From: Cannabis sativa
Lineage: Eukaryota > Streptophyta > Magnoliopsida > Rosales > Cannabaceae
Length of the DNA stretch: 64,000 bases
NCBI RefSeq assembly: GCF_029168945.1
Contig: NC_083604.1
Coordinates: 65,798,211-65,862,210, forward strand
Direction: 5' to 3'
Positions 23,401 through 34,445 of the stretch are shown piece by piece. Position 1 is the stretch's first letter. Each line of letters begins with the position of its first letter. The translations under genes were made by a program, and so were the position numbers. Under the pieces are notes generated by a model that saw only the letters and a program-made list of their open reading frames with translations, made no database searches and had not been told where the DNA came from.

Positions 23401-25240
23401 TATATGGCTCAATACTTTTACATTTAATCCATGTGGGACAATGTTCTCCAATATCCCCCCTCAAGATGGTGGCTATTTTTGCTCACTAATCTTGAATCAC
23501 CTTATCACAGGTCATGTCATTTGCTCGCTTATTTTTGTTCGGATCTCAGGCGTCATTGCACCATCTGGATCTCGTGCGGCTGGCTAACCATCTGGATAGG
23601 TGTGGATCGAAAGCCCGCTAGGGATATGGCTCTGATACCATGTTGAGAATCATGGGGTTCCATCTCAAAACCAATTGGCAATGAGTGGAGTAATCCATGT
23701 TCTTATATATGGCTCAATACTTTTACATTTAATCCATGTGGGACAATGTTCTCCAATAGTCTCCTTTTATAACTAATTTTGGATCATCTGATTCAGGCAA
23801 AGACAGCTTGATGAATATTTTGATTGGAGATAAATTGATAGTTGATGGGCTTAATCCTTTTAAAAATGAGATTGGAGATAATAACACTAGTGAGCAGTGT
23901 TTGAAGTTCATTCAATGGTTAAAGCATAATATAAATATGAAAAGGTAATCTAAGTTTTTTAGTTTTTTATTTTGCGTTTTGTATTATGTGTTTTTGTTAG
24001 CTTTCTAATTTTTTCTTTATTTTTTTATATGTAGAACTAAGAAGAAATACTCCGACATTGATAATAAGATTGATCCCCCTATGGACTTCAGTTTTATTCA
24101 AATTGATGAGAAAATGTGGTTTTACACACTCCAAACTTGTGGGAAGTTCCTTTCAGATTCTGTAAGTTTTTTTTAATTGTTTTCTTATACATTATATTTT
24201 TTGTGTTTGTTGTTTTAATGTTTGTATAAAACTAGTTTTATTATGTGTTTTATTTTTGAATAACGAGTTTTAGTTTATTTGTTTAATAACTGGTTTCTTG
24301 TGTTGTTTTTTTTTTCCCTGTGTAGCATATGAATGTTGCTTTCTATTATCTAAGAAAGAAAGTTAAACAAGATCAATCTTTGAACCAAAGGATAACAACA
24401 ACTGATTGTGTGTTTGATCAGTTGATTTTCAGCGAATATAACAAATTTTTGGAAAATCATTCCAATCCGAGCACAATTAATTTTGATAGTGTTATATCTC
24501 GCTATATTCTTGGAGAATATTTGTTTTCAAATACTGCTTGGGTTTTCACAGATCATGTTCTTATAATTGTTCATGTGAAAGATAAATCTCACTCGATTTT
24601 GATCCATTTTAGCATCAAGGACAGGATGCTTAATGTTTACAACTCTTTATCTGGGTTACGCAATCAGAACAAGGCCTTGCCCCATGTTAAGGCATATTCT
24701 GTGATGTTGCCTTATTTCTTGGAATTCCTCAACTTTTATGCATCGAGGCCAGATCTTAGCATGGAAGCTGGTCCATATTCTGTGGGAATTAGGGAGCCTA
24801 TTAATTATACCTTCATTAAGGGGCTGCCTACTCAAAAGAAGAGGTAAATTTTCTAACTCTATAATAGAAACTAGTTTTCTTAATACTGTTTATTAATATT
24901 CCTTTAATTTTCTTATTATAACCAGTTTTATAATATATATTTTATGTTTGATATTTTTATATTTTTGTTTGTTAAAACTTTTATTAAATACAGTGATTGT
25001 GGAGTTTTTGTGATTAAGTTTGCTGATTTGTTCATCAATGGGAAGATAAATGAGATACCACGAAATATGGCTGATAGGATTGCAACTTACAGAGATGATT
25101 TGGCTGTTAGTTTATTTACTCATGCTTGGAGGAAACAGATTGGTGGGTATCAGACTGAAGATGATGTTCAAGTCAGAAAGGAGAAGTCAAAGAAACTAAA
25201 GGAGAAGAAAAATGCTAAAGGCAAAGGGAAAGAAGTTTGA
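20484..25240 (+). pseudogene. DUF1985/Ulp1-type (C48) protease gene of the MULE, broken by a TRIM insertion
   Basis: Ten coding exons can be placed: 20484-20585, 20711-20851, 21107-21982, 22065-22172, 22263-22466, 22952-23020, 23125-23944 (with insertion), 24035-24161, 24326-24843 and 24994-25240. All junctions are GT..AG and every phase agrees. Without the insertion the frame would be 927 codons. Exon 3 carries a DUF1985-type domain (CWYKIGSKAVRFGVEEFSAI). Exons 9-10 carry the Ulp1 C48 core, with the catalytic His in KDKSHSILI, Asn in NVYNSL where Asp is usual, and Cys in SDCGVFV. Ulp1 enzymes cut SUMO conjugates. The role in MULEs is unknown. A 423-bp TRIM in exon 7 brings an early stop at 23379. 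The C-terminus is Lys-rich. Confidence 0.85.
23336..23758 (-). mobile_element. TRIM retrotransposon (423 bp) in exon 7 of the Ulp1-type gene
   Basis: Two direct repeats of 118 bp (23336-23453 and 23641-23758) are near-identical and flank a 187-bp interior. The element lies on the minus strand: TGGTATCAGAGCC (23640-23628), the initiator-Met tRNA primer site, abuts one LTR, and a TTGAGGGGGGA tract (23464-23454) abuts the other. GTCTC is duplicated at 23331-23335 and 23759-23763. It has no coding capacity, so it must have been moved by proteins from another element. Confidence 0.95.
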
Positions 25241-26012
25241 GAAGAGGATGTTGATGTTCTAGAGCAGTCTTTTTGTTAATTTTTTTTATTTCATTTAGAT
25301 AACTGGTTTTAGTAATGACAATGATACTTAACGGTTTAAATGTTTTTGTTTCTCTTTTGTTATCTTGGATATATGTTAAACACACTGTGTTATGGTTATT
25401 AATGGAAATAGATGTTATATCCAAAAAGTGGTTTTTATAAGTAGTTTTGCGTTAATTTTTTCAATTTTTAAAAATCTATTTTTGTAGCTAATTTGTATTT
25501 CAGGTAAAACTGGTTTTATAATGTTGTTTATTATTTTATTAGAAATTTGTGAAGGTAATTTTTTCACTGGTTATGTATTGTGGGTGTTTTTTTTTTTGTT
25601 TATTAATTTGGTTATAACTGGTTTTTTGTTTTGTTTAATGTTGTTTTGTAGGATATGGTGTGTTTTGCGAGTACTAGGAGGCACATATTATTCAAATTTC
25701 AAGGTATCTATATTTTGTAATTTTTATTGTTGATGCATAACCAGTTTCTTTAATTTTATTAATATTTATAGTAAATATGATAATTATATATTATTTATCT
25801 TGGTAAAATCTAAAAAAAATTATTTTTAAGCTGCCTTAATATCAAAATATCTATTTTCCTCTCTAAAAAAAGCAAATAAAATAATAATAATAAAAAAAAT
25901 CTAGTTTCAAAGCAATTTTATCAAATGTCATAATAGCAAAGTAACCAGTTTGTAGCTTTTGTAATTGTAATTTTTGAAAGCTACTTTTTTTTCCAAGTGT
26001 TTGTTCTATTAC
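25241..26012. other. Spacer between the convergent MULE genes
   Basis: T-rich 3' flanks with five or more AAACYGGTTT-type motifs (25300, 25500, 25618, 25740, 25944). No ORF is supported. Confidence 0.6.
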
Positions 26013-28676
26013 TTATTGTTGCTTTGTGTCCATCTTCTGTTTCTTCCGATTGGTTTGTTTGTAAATCTGTGGATTATTGCATGTTCGTCGGTTGTGTCCA
26101 AGCTGTCCACATCTTGAGCATTTCATTACAACTTTTGCTTCTCCTCTAGATCTGATTCTTTTTTTTCTAGGTCTCCCTGAGGTCTTTTTTGTTTTTGGTG
26201 GCATGACAATCTTCTCCAAGCTCTCAGGTAGTCTCCATTCACTTTCATTAGGTAGAGGATGTACGGTTGTATCATATGTTGCTCTCATAGTTGATGTTTT
26301 GTAGTAGTCAGCCACATAGTCATAAGTTTTTAGTCCTCTTTTAGCAAAAACTGCTATTGCATGTGCACATGGTATCTGATCTTGTTGGAACCTTCTACAT
26401 GTGCATGTCTTGTCAAGTAAGTTTATTGTGAAATCCCCTTTGTTTACCACTTTTACTTGGTATAGTATAGTAGTTATTGCTTCAACCTGTTTATATATGA
26501 AATTGTAACAAGTAAGAAAAATTATAAGCACATGTTAGTAACTGGTTTTTATGTATTAATATGTATTTTCTTTATATATGTAATAACTGGTTTCTCAACT
26601 TATTATAAATATAGTATACATACCTGGTACTTCATTCCCTTAACAAGATTATCTCTAAGTACTGTTTCAGCTTCAACAGATACTTCTGTGAATATTCCAT
26701 TAGCTTCATTTCCATTCTTCCACACCCATTTTTGAACTAAACTTCTTAGACATTCAATCATTAATGTAATAGGCACTGATCTTGCAGCTGTGATTGCAGA
26801 ATTGATTGACTCTGCTATGTTTGAAGTCATCATAGTGTACCTCCTTGTTGGGCAGTGGCTTCTAGTCCAAATATGATGTCCTATATTTTCCAAGTAAGGT
26901 CTTATGCGAATGTCAAATTTGTCTATTTCTGACATGTAATGCTCAAATGAGCTGACCCTGTATGTTTTGGCAGCTTTCACAAAGTTTATAGTGAGCTCAT
27001 CTCCATGTCCACCAAAGTTTGATTTGATGTTGTTAAGCAAGTGGAATATGCAAGCTCCATGAAAGTGGTCCGGGTAAACATTCTTCACTGTTTTTTCAAT
27101 ACTTTTATGTCTGTCTGATATTATTGTTAATCCTGCATGTTAAAACTGGTTTTAGTTATGTATGACATATATATATTTGTATTATGTCAGTAACTGGTTT
27201 CTTCAACAGGATTAAAAGTGATTAATGATGATTTTTTTTATTGAATTTGAATTTTATTGTAACTTGTTACCATTCAAAAAATATATATTATGTATATATA
27301 AAAATAAACATAAAACCAGTTTTTGATATTGTACCTTCTCTATCACCAAATGTTTCTCTTATCTTGTTGAAAAACCAATCCCAAGAGTCATCATTTTCTG
27401 AGTCCCCTATTCCGAATGCCAATATGAAAATGTTGTTGTTTGCATCCATTGTAGAAGCTGAAAATAAAGTCCCGCCAAATGATGTTTTTAAGAAGGTTCC
27501 ATCTGTGACAATGACTGGTCTACAATGTTTCCAGCCTCTTATTGAATTTGCGAATGCTAGAAACAAGTATTTGAAACGATTTTTTGTATCTGTTTCCAAG
27601 TGTGTGATTGTTCCTGGATTTGATACTTTCAGCATGTGTAAGTACATTGGTAGCTGTTGATAAGAGTCATCTTGTCTCCCTCTTGCCAATTCTAATGCTT
27701 TTTCTCTTGCTCTCCATGCCTTTTGATATCCCATTGACACCCCATAATCATATAGTGTGTCCATTACAATGTCTTTTGGTCTATGTATTCTTTTGATATC
27801 TAGGAATTTTTTTTTTACTATTTCTCCAATGATATTGCTATTTGCTTGTCTGTGGTCTCCCATGATTACATCCAATGAGCATTTGTGATCCTGGACATAC
27901 TTCCTCACTTTGAATGTTGTTGTATTCTTGAATTTTGATGCTCTAAGTAACCAGTTACAGTTATCATCAATACATGTAACCAGGTACTCCCTTGGTTCCG
28001 ATCTCTTTGTTTTAAATTGAAAGTTGTGCAATATAGCATAAAAGCATAGTGCACATTTCAGCATCTTTTTATCTTTGTAAATTTGTCCTTCTTCAATTTT
28101 GAAAACCCTATGATCTGTTATAATCTCCTTCTCTTCTCCATTCCTTTTCTTCTTGTGTTCTTCTGTTTTCTCAATTATAAAATCAGCAACATTGTCAGCT
28201 ACCTGAAATATGTTTGACATTGATAGGAACTGGTTATTTGTTTCGGATGCCTCATCTTCATATTCTATGTCTTGAAATGATGGCTGGTTTGTAATTTGTA
28301 AAACCAGTTGTTGAACATCGGTGTTTTGTGTTACTGTTCCAGTGTCAGTGAATTGTTGTGGATTTAGTTGCATTGCATGCTGTTCAATTCTTGTGATGCA
28401 AAGTGGAGAGTCGCTCACTCCAAGCTGCTTCTTTCTTAGTTCAATGTAAAACAATAGTGAGTTGTCACTTATGATCTTCATTGGTAATGAACCGGGGCTT
28501 AGCTGGTAGTTCATTTCAATTGGTGTGTTGCAGTTGATCTCATTCTTTACCAATTCAACTAATTCTTTCAGAGAACATTTTGTTGGTATTAGCAGTCCAG
28601 TCATTGTGTAGTCTTGGTAGTTATTGTCATCTGTCCAATATCCTCCATATTGAATAACACACATGATTGTTTCCAT
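26013..28676 (-). CDS. MULE transposase (MURA-type), three exons
   Basis: Exons 28676-27335, 27132-26624 and 26486-26013 have GT..AG borders and matching phases, giving 774 residues with no internal stop. The order is an N-terminal charged region, a zinc-binding FAR1/MuDR-like domain (about residues 200-260, CIDDNC and a DHKC), and a DDE catalytic core with D392 (VTDGTFL), D454 (ISDRH) and E555 (NIAES). A SWIM zinc finger follows (CTC at 645-647, C657, H659), then a CCHC knuckle (CSRCGQLGHNRRTC, 740-753) near the C-terminus. All catalytic residues are kept, so it may be active. The start codon lies 3 bp after a splice acceptor (CAG at 28679). It would cut and reinsert elements with matching TIRs. 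Confidence 0.9.
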
Positions 28677-29519
28677 TCCTGAATAAATTACAACATATCA
28701 TTAAAAAAAAAAACCAGTTTCGTATGCATCTATATAAAAAAAAAAACCAGTTTCGTTTGTTGTAGTGTTATTATTTTAGTTATGGTAACTGGTTTTTTTT
28801 TTTTTTTTAATTTTCATATTTTGTTTTTTTTTTAAAGTTATCTTCAGTTGTTGTATAAAGTATATTGTCTAATAGTGTAGTTTATTAAACTGGTTTCGTA
28901 TTTGATTTATTTCAGTATTCAATTCAAGTTTATTTGCAAATTTATTGTTTTTTATGTGATATTATATAGTACTTATATATATATTTATTAAAAATTATAG
29001 TTTTACATTAATTTATATATACATTTTGTTTCTTTATAGGAAGATGATAATGAAACATGTTATGATAAAAATGAGTTGTTTTAAATTTTTGCATAATGCA
29101 TATATATATAATCATTGAATATATCATGAAAAGATGATCATTTATTATGATTTATCTAACCTTGTAATATGTGTAGATAGGATGATGTGAATTTCTCTTG
29201 AGTATTCTTCAATTGTTGCTGCCGATGATGAACATTGGAGATGAGTTTGATTGTTGTTGTCAGATTTGATTTGTGCAGATTGTTTGCTGGAGAACTGATT
29301 GATCGGTGTGGAGAAAATATTAATTGATGCTTGCAGATTTCGATCCAAGAAAATTTGACTGCGATTTTGATCGCAGGTTGAATCGCTATGGGAGAGAGAA
29401 GAATTAACAGTGAGAGAGAGAAGCTATCGTGAAATTGTAGAGAGAGAAAAAAAGTGGAGAGTGTTTTTAGCTTTTCTGTTTTTGGTTAGTTTTTAAATTT
29501 AAAGGAGAAAAAATCTGAT
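28677..29519 (-). promoter_or_regulatory. Leader and promoter region of the MULE transposase
   Basis: A probable 5'-UTR intron runs from a donor at 29160 (CAAG/GTTAGA) to the acceptor at 28679. The upstream UTR exon spans roughly 29161-29400 and is preceded by GA-rich DNA. Three or four AAACYGGTTT motifs lie in the intron (28700, 28744, 28785, 28887). Confidence 0.45.
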
Positions 29520-29669
29520 TTGATTTTTAATATTTTTTATGGTATTAGACATGTCATTTCCCATATTTGTTAACTTTTTTGTTTTGAATGCCATATTTAG
29601 TGGCATTAAGTTTTCTTGCCATATATATGTAAACTATAGTATATTTTCCCATATTTATGTAAATAGCCC
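29520..29669 (-). repeat. Right terminal inverted repeat of the large MULE
   Basis: It matches the left TIR in inverted orientation: CCCATATTT, GCCATATTTAGTGGC, CTTGCCATATAT and a final CCCATATTTATGTAAATAG. Confidence 0.7.
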
Positions 29670-29678
29670 TAAAAAGAA

Positions 29679-30084
29679 AGGGCAAGTCAGGCCCGATCCT
29701 GGTTAAGCGGCTGAACGACCAAGTTCAAAGGAGCTATTGGGCCGGGCTGGATCAGACCAAAATGTTATCATGCCGGGCCATATCGATGCCAGGACATTCC
29801 TAGTCCAACCGTTACCACTACTAAGAAGTTCGAACTAGCTATTAAGGTTTTTTTTTTCTAAAAAAGAAAAGGAATTTTTACATCTGGAGACGTTTTTCTC
29901 CATTTAACGTGTATGTTTAAATTATTAATATTACCGTGGGTTTTTGGCTTTTTAATTTTAAAGTATTTAATTGCTTACTGTTCGTTAGTGTCATGATTAA
30001 TTTTCAGATTGCATTTATCAACCTATGGGGTTTGGAGTCGCTCTAGGTGTTGATGTTAACTGATGATGTCACATACCATCATGT
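29679..30084. other. Unannotated spacer between MULE and hAT element
   Basis: A GC-richer patch (29690-29810) with GGGCCGGGCTGG and CCGGGCCATATC words looks like remnant transposon or LTR DNA. No ORF and no clear ends. Confidence 0.4.
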
Positions 30085-30105
30085 CTAATAGCTAGGGATG
30101 TTCAC

Positions 30106-32351
30106 TGTAAAGCCCGCTTAGTTAATTTGGAAATTAGCAGTTATTTATGTTAATCAGGAAATTATTTATAGCTATTTAAATAATTTATCATTGATAATTA
30201 TGGAATTCAGATATGCATAATTATGTCATCAGCAGTTTTTATATTTCGCATTTCCGGTGTCCGGTATTTTGGAACGCGGCGTTTGGCTCAGTAGAAATCA
30301 CAACTTAGTATGTTAGTATTTTGGGGACGGGTTTTAGACATTGGGAATGTCGGGAATGGCCGGGAATTTAGAATGTCCCAAAAATACCCCTTTAGTGATT
30401 TTTATGTGGTTTTAGTATGGAGGGGCAAAATGGTCTTTTTGCCCCAATGATATTTTGTCTTATGTGATTTTTTAAATGGAAATTAAATAATTATTTATGT
30501 GATTATTTGGCTGAAATGAAATGGTATTATATGGCTTTAGTTTCATTTATTTTCCACACTTAGTCATTTTTGAAGAAATTTCCAAAAAAACTCACACACA
30601 CACACAAAGCTCTCTCTTTTCTCTCTTGTTCGGCCAAGCTTGGGGAGCAGCTAGGGCTGGAGTTTCTTGTCAAATTCAAGTTGTTCTTAGCAAGATCATA
30701 GTAATTTTTAATTGAGGTAACTCTTGGCTTTAATTCTTACTTGTTTTCTTGAAGAAAAGGTGTGAAAATGTGAGATGCATGTTGGTTTTCTATGTGATTC
30801 TTGCTGCTGTAATTTGAGGTTAATTTCTGAGTTTAAAGCTTGTTAGATTGAAGTTAATTTAGGTTGTTTTGAAGCATGATAGTTAGATTGAGCTAAGCTT
30901 TGTTGTTTTTATGTAAAAAAGTATGAATTTTGGAAGGAAAGTGTTGTGTTTATGTTCTGTGTTGTTGCTGTTGTTCTTGTTAGTTTGCAGAGGTTAGATT
31001 ATGCTTAGTTATGTTGAATTATGTTGGTTTGCATGCTGGTTTTGGTGGTTTGCTCAAGCTTGAGTTTGGAACTCAAAGCTTGAGCTCCAATGGTGAATTT
31101 TGCATGTGGGATTTCTGGGTAGGTTTGATGCTCTAGAATTGTTATTTGGGACCTATAGAGGAGGTCTGGAAAGTTTGGGATCAATTGGGTTCGAATTGGT
31201 CAAGTTATGTGAATTTTTGCTTGCTGCCTGCGAGGAACCGGAATTCCGGTTGAGCATCCGGAATTCCGGATGGGGTCCTGAATTTTCCCAGAACCGGAAT
31301 TCCGGTTGGGCAACCGGACTTCCGGATGGGGGATTTTCAGAACCCTAGTTTTCCTCGTTTTTGGGTTTTTAGGGGTATTGCCATGCTTTTTATCGATAGG
31401 GAAACTTTTAGTTTCAAGTTTTAGTCCCCGGGAAGTGATTTAGCGTGTCACTTATAGCGTTGTGGTTTTTATGGTTTAGGAGCCAGTAATCCGCCGTTCA
31501 GCTTCAGTTCCAGTCAAGTTGGCACACCCGAAATCGAATCCGGGTAAGATTAGTATAACGGTATGCATATGTAGATTACATGTTTAGCGTGCATGTAGGA
31601 AGCCCGTTAGTTTACATTAGATATGTATTTAGGCTTCGAACCACCCAACCCCGTCACGTCGGTACGAGTGGAGTATGACCAAGAAATGGGAGTATGACCG
31701 GCTCGACCGATCAGCCGACACTTTGGTTGGTGGTTCGGTGCTATTGACCTATCCCGTCGGTACAGGTGGAGTATGACCAGCAATCGGAGTATGACCGGCT
31801 CGACCGATCGGGAGGATACTTGTCAATAGTACCGTCCCCCGAACGTTCAAAACTCGGTACCATGTTGGACATGGCGGTAGTGCTCGCACCATGTTGGACA
31901 TGGCGGTAGCGGGACTCGCATCGTGTTGGACACGGCGATCAGTTTTATGTATGATATTAGTATGCTTTTCTTGCGAGTCCGTCGACTCACGGTTTACGTT
32001 CATGTGTAGGTAAAGGCAAAGCGATTCTTGATGGACCGTGAGCGAGCTTATGGGATTGTACATGCCTGGGCGGTTAGGCCTGGAGCGTACGATCCTCGGG
32101 ACAGCAGGGCTGGGATTTTTGTAACGGTCGTTAGATGACCTTATTTTGATGTAAAAGTTGAATAGTAAAAACGTTTGTAAATATTTTTATAAATCGGGAT
32201 CCCGAGACTTTTTGGTAAAATGGTTTATAAGTTTAATGAAAAAGCAAAATTTTAATTAATCACGTTTTTCCATAAACCTCGTTGATTAGCAACGAGCTGC
32301 ACAGTACGTTTAAAAATCACGTAATACGCCTAAATTAGTTAGGGTGTTACA
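30106..32351 (+). repeat. 5' LTR of the Tekay element (2,246 bp)
   Basis: TGTAAAGCCCGC at the start, GGGTGTTACA at the end. An ACCGGAATTCCGG-type repeat lies at 31240-31330. A segment with repeated GGAGTATGACCGG words and CCATGTTGGACATGGC hairpins lies at 31665-31945. Confidence 0.95.
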
Positions 32352-32354
32352 ACT

Positions 32355-32367
32355 TGGTATCGTAGCC
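32355..32367 (+). other. Primer-binding site (tRNA-iMet) of the Tekay element
   Basis: TGGTATCGTAGCC lies 3 bp after the LTR. It differs from the usual TGGTATCAGAGCC at two positions. Confidence 0.85.
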
Positions 32368-32634
32368 GCTGTGTTGTCTTCCGAAGATCGTCACGACATG
32401 TACAATCATCATCGCCAGCTTAGCTCGGTTCACGGTTCGGTAAGCCTTTATTGCTTTAGTAGTTTATTTTATTCAGTTATGAAAAAGAAAAGCCTGTTAG
32501 GAAGCATGTTAGTAGCCTGATAGTAGAATAGGCGCATGTTTCATTTCTAATTTCCAAATTAAGCGGCATTAGTAAGCTCGCCTTGAATACGACCTGATAT
32601 GCCAACTCTTGGTTTCGCAGGCGGTTCTAACTAG

Positions 32635-33895
32635 ATGGACGCCAGGCGGACTACCAGGAGTCGAGGCAACTCAGTGGGGTCGAATCAGGGAGAGGGAGCT
32701 CGGTTTCCCCCACCTGCTAGGGGCCGAGGTAGAGGTCCCCGAGGCAGGGCTCGTGGTCGGGGTGATGAGAACCCGCCACAGGCTGCCCAGCTCCCCGCCG
32801 ATCGGGGAGCCCCGAACGGGAGTTACGGTTTGCGGAGATGCAAGCCGAATCGAAGAGCAAGACCTCGAGAGTCAGAGGTTGAGACAGCAGGGTGCTCCTG
32901 CAGTTCCAGTGCCAGTAGTTCCAGTGGCACCTACCCCTGCTGCCCAGGCCGAGATGGTAGTGGCGGCCCATAGATTGGAGCCTTTATATGAGAGGTTCCG
33001 GAAACAAGCACCTCCGGTATTCCTGGGAGGTCCAGATGTGTCGAAAGCCGAGCAGTGGCTTACGGTGATCACCAGAATCTTAAACTTTATGGGTATCACC
33101 GGCAACGACAGAGTGGTGTGCGCCACATTTCAGTTCCAGGAGGATGCCCTGGTATGGTGGGACATGGTGTCTCAGATTCACGATGTCACCACCATGACTT
33201 GGGAGAGGTTCCAGGAACTCTTCAACGCGAAGTACTACAACGAGGCGGTTAGAAGCGCCAAGAGAAAGGAATTCGTTCACCTGACCCAGCGGGAGAACAT
33301 GAGTGTCACTGAGTATACTACTCAGTTTGACCGGTTGGCGAGGTTAGCCTCGGGAATCGTGCCGACCGACTTCAGCAGAAAGGAGAAGTATCTGGACGGG
33401 TTGAATCCCAAGATCAGGCATGACCTGATGATTACCACTGACGACAGCACCACCTACGCTCAGATGGTGGAGAAGGCACTGCGAGCGGGGGCGCGGTGGG
33501 ATGTATGTCGATTCGGCCCGGTACTCGGTTGGTGGCGGAGCTCCTACCCCTCCTGCATCAGGATTTAGCAGGGGGAGTAGTGGTTCGGCCATTGATCAGA
33601 GGAAGAGGGCACCCACTGCTTCCGGCGGCTCGAGTCAGAACAAGAGGTTCCGGGGGAACCAGAACAGAGGGAGTCGTCCTGGTGGTAATGAGACTCGCTT
33701 CTCCTATCCCGAGTGCCCTAGCTGCAAGAGGCACCATCGGGGAGAGTGCAAGGGGCAGGGATGCTTTCATTGTGGCATGCCCGGGCACTTCAAGAGGGAA
33801 TGTCCCCAGCTCCGGCCAGAGGCACCGAGAGCTCCAGCGATGCCCACTCCGGCCGGGGTATTCGCGATCACGCAGCCGATGCGGATGCCGGCCCA
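32635..33895 (+). pseudogene. gag: Tekay gag, with frameshifts
   Basis: The N-terminus (ATG 32635) is Arg/Gly-rich (GRGRGPRGRARGRG). The frame then moves, before about 32860, to the one holding the gag core (APPVFLGGPDVSKAEQWL, WERFQELFNAKYY, YTTQFDRLARLA). Near 33490 it shifts again to the frame with the CCHC zinc knuckle CFHCGMPGHFKREC (about 33762-33805). At least two shifts therefore break the gene. Gag forms the particle and binds RNA through the knuckle. Confidence 0.85.
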
Positions 33896-34445
33896 TCCGT
33901 TGTTACAGGTCAGATTCTTATTAACGACTCGCTTTATTCAAGGTCGTTTGATTACGGGGCTACACGTTCTTATGTGGCGGCCAGAGTCTTTAGTAAGTTG
34001 GGTAGACCCTTTGATAGATATGAGTCAGGGTTTGGAACCCTGTTACCTGGCGGAGAATTGGTTATCTCCAATAGGTGGATTAGGTCTATGCCGATCAGGA
34101 TAGATGGTAGAGAGTTGAGCGCTGATCTGATAGAGATGAGCTTAGTCGAATTTGATATTATTTTAGGAATGGATTTCCTATCTAAATATTCGGCGAGCAT
34201 TGACTGTAAGAGGAAGATGGTGATCTTCCAACCGGAAAGTGAAGAACCGTTCGTATTTGTGGGTTCGGTTCAGGGATCTCGGATCCCGGTGATCTCGGCT
34301 ATGTCAGCGAGAGAATTATTGCACGGTGGGTGCTTAGGGTTTCTGGCCGTGGTGGTGGACACCACTCGGCCAGACACCATTCGGCCAGAGGACATCAGCG
34401 TGGTTCGGGAATTTTTGGACGTGTTTCCCGAAGAACTCTGTGGTT
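33893..34445 (+). pseudogene. Tekay aspartic protease region
   Basis: A frame different from the zinc-knuckle frame carries the retropepsin core. The active-site triplet reads DYG (FDYGATRSYV) where DSG is expected. The flap and core segments (DIILGMDFLSKYSASIDC) are normal. The frame ends at 34474 and the RT frame is picked up near 34440. The changed active site should inactivate the protease. Confidence 0.8.

Larger units (their letters stand above)
20335..28900. repeat. Dispersed AAACYGGTTT motif across both MULE genes
   Basis: At least 30 near-matches of AAACTGGTTTT, AAACCAGTTTT, AAACTAGTTTT or AAACCGGTTTT, for example at 20335, 20380, 20973, 22047, 22843, 22903, 24232, 25500, 27144, 28700, 28744 and 28887. 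They occur in both orientations, mostly in introns and spacers, and a few fall in exons. Base composition does not explain them: the rest of the introns is plain T-rich DNA. Confidence 0.85.
18089..29669. mobile_element. Mutator-like element with transposase and Ulp1-protease gene (KI-MULE type), 11.6 kb
   Basis: The ends are long degenerate inverted repeats. GTGAAAATTACACCAAATAT at the left matches the reverse complement of the right end (GGGCTATTTACATAAATATG), with further matches through about 150 bp. The flanks TAAAAAAAA (18080-18088) and TAAAAAGAA (29670-29678) agree at 8 of 9 positions, the duplication length of Mutator elements, although the tract is simple. Inside are a MULE transposase on the minus strand and a DUF1985/Ulp1-type gene on the plus strand, in convergent orientation. 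Plant MULEs that carry Ulp1-like proteases are known as Kaonashi (KI) elements. Confidence 0.8.

Noticed and set aside
30521..30715. ORF of 64 codons present twice (also at 37,736)
   Set aside because: It lies in the LTR and its repetition only reflects the two LTR copies.
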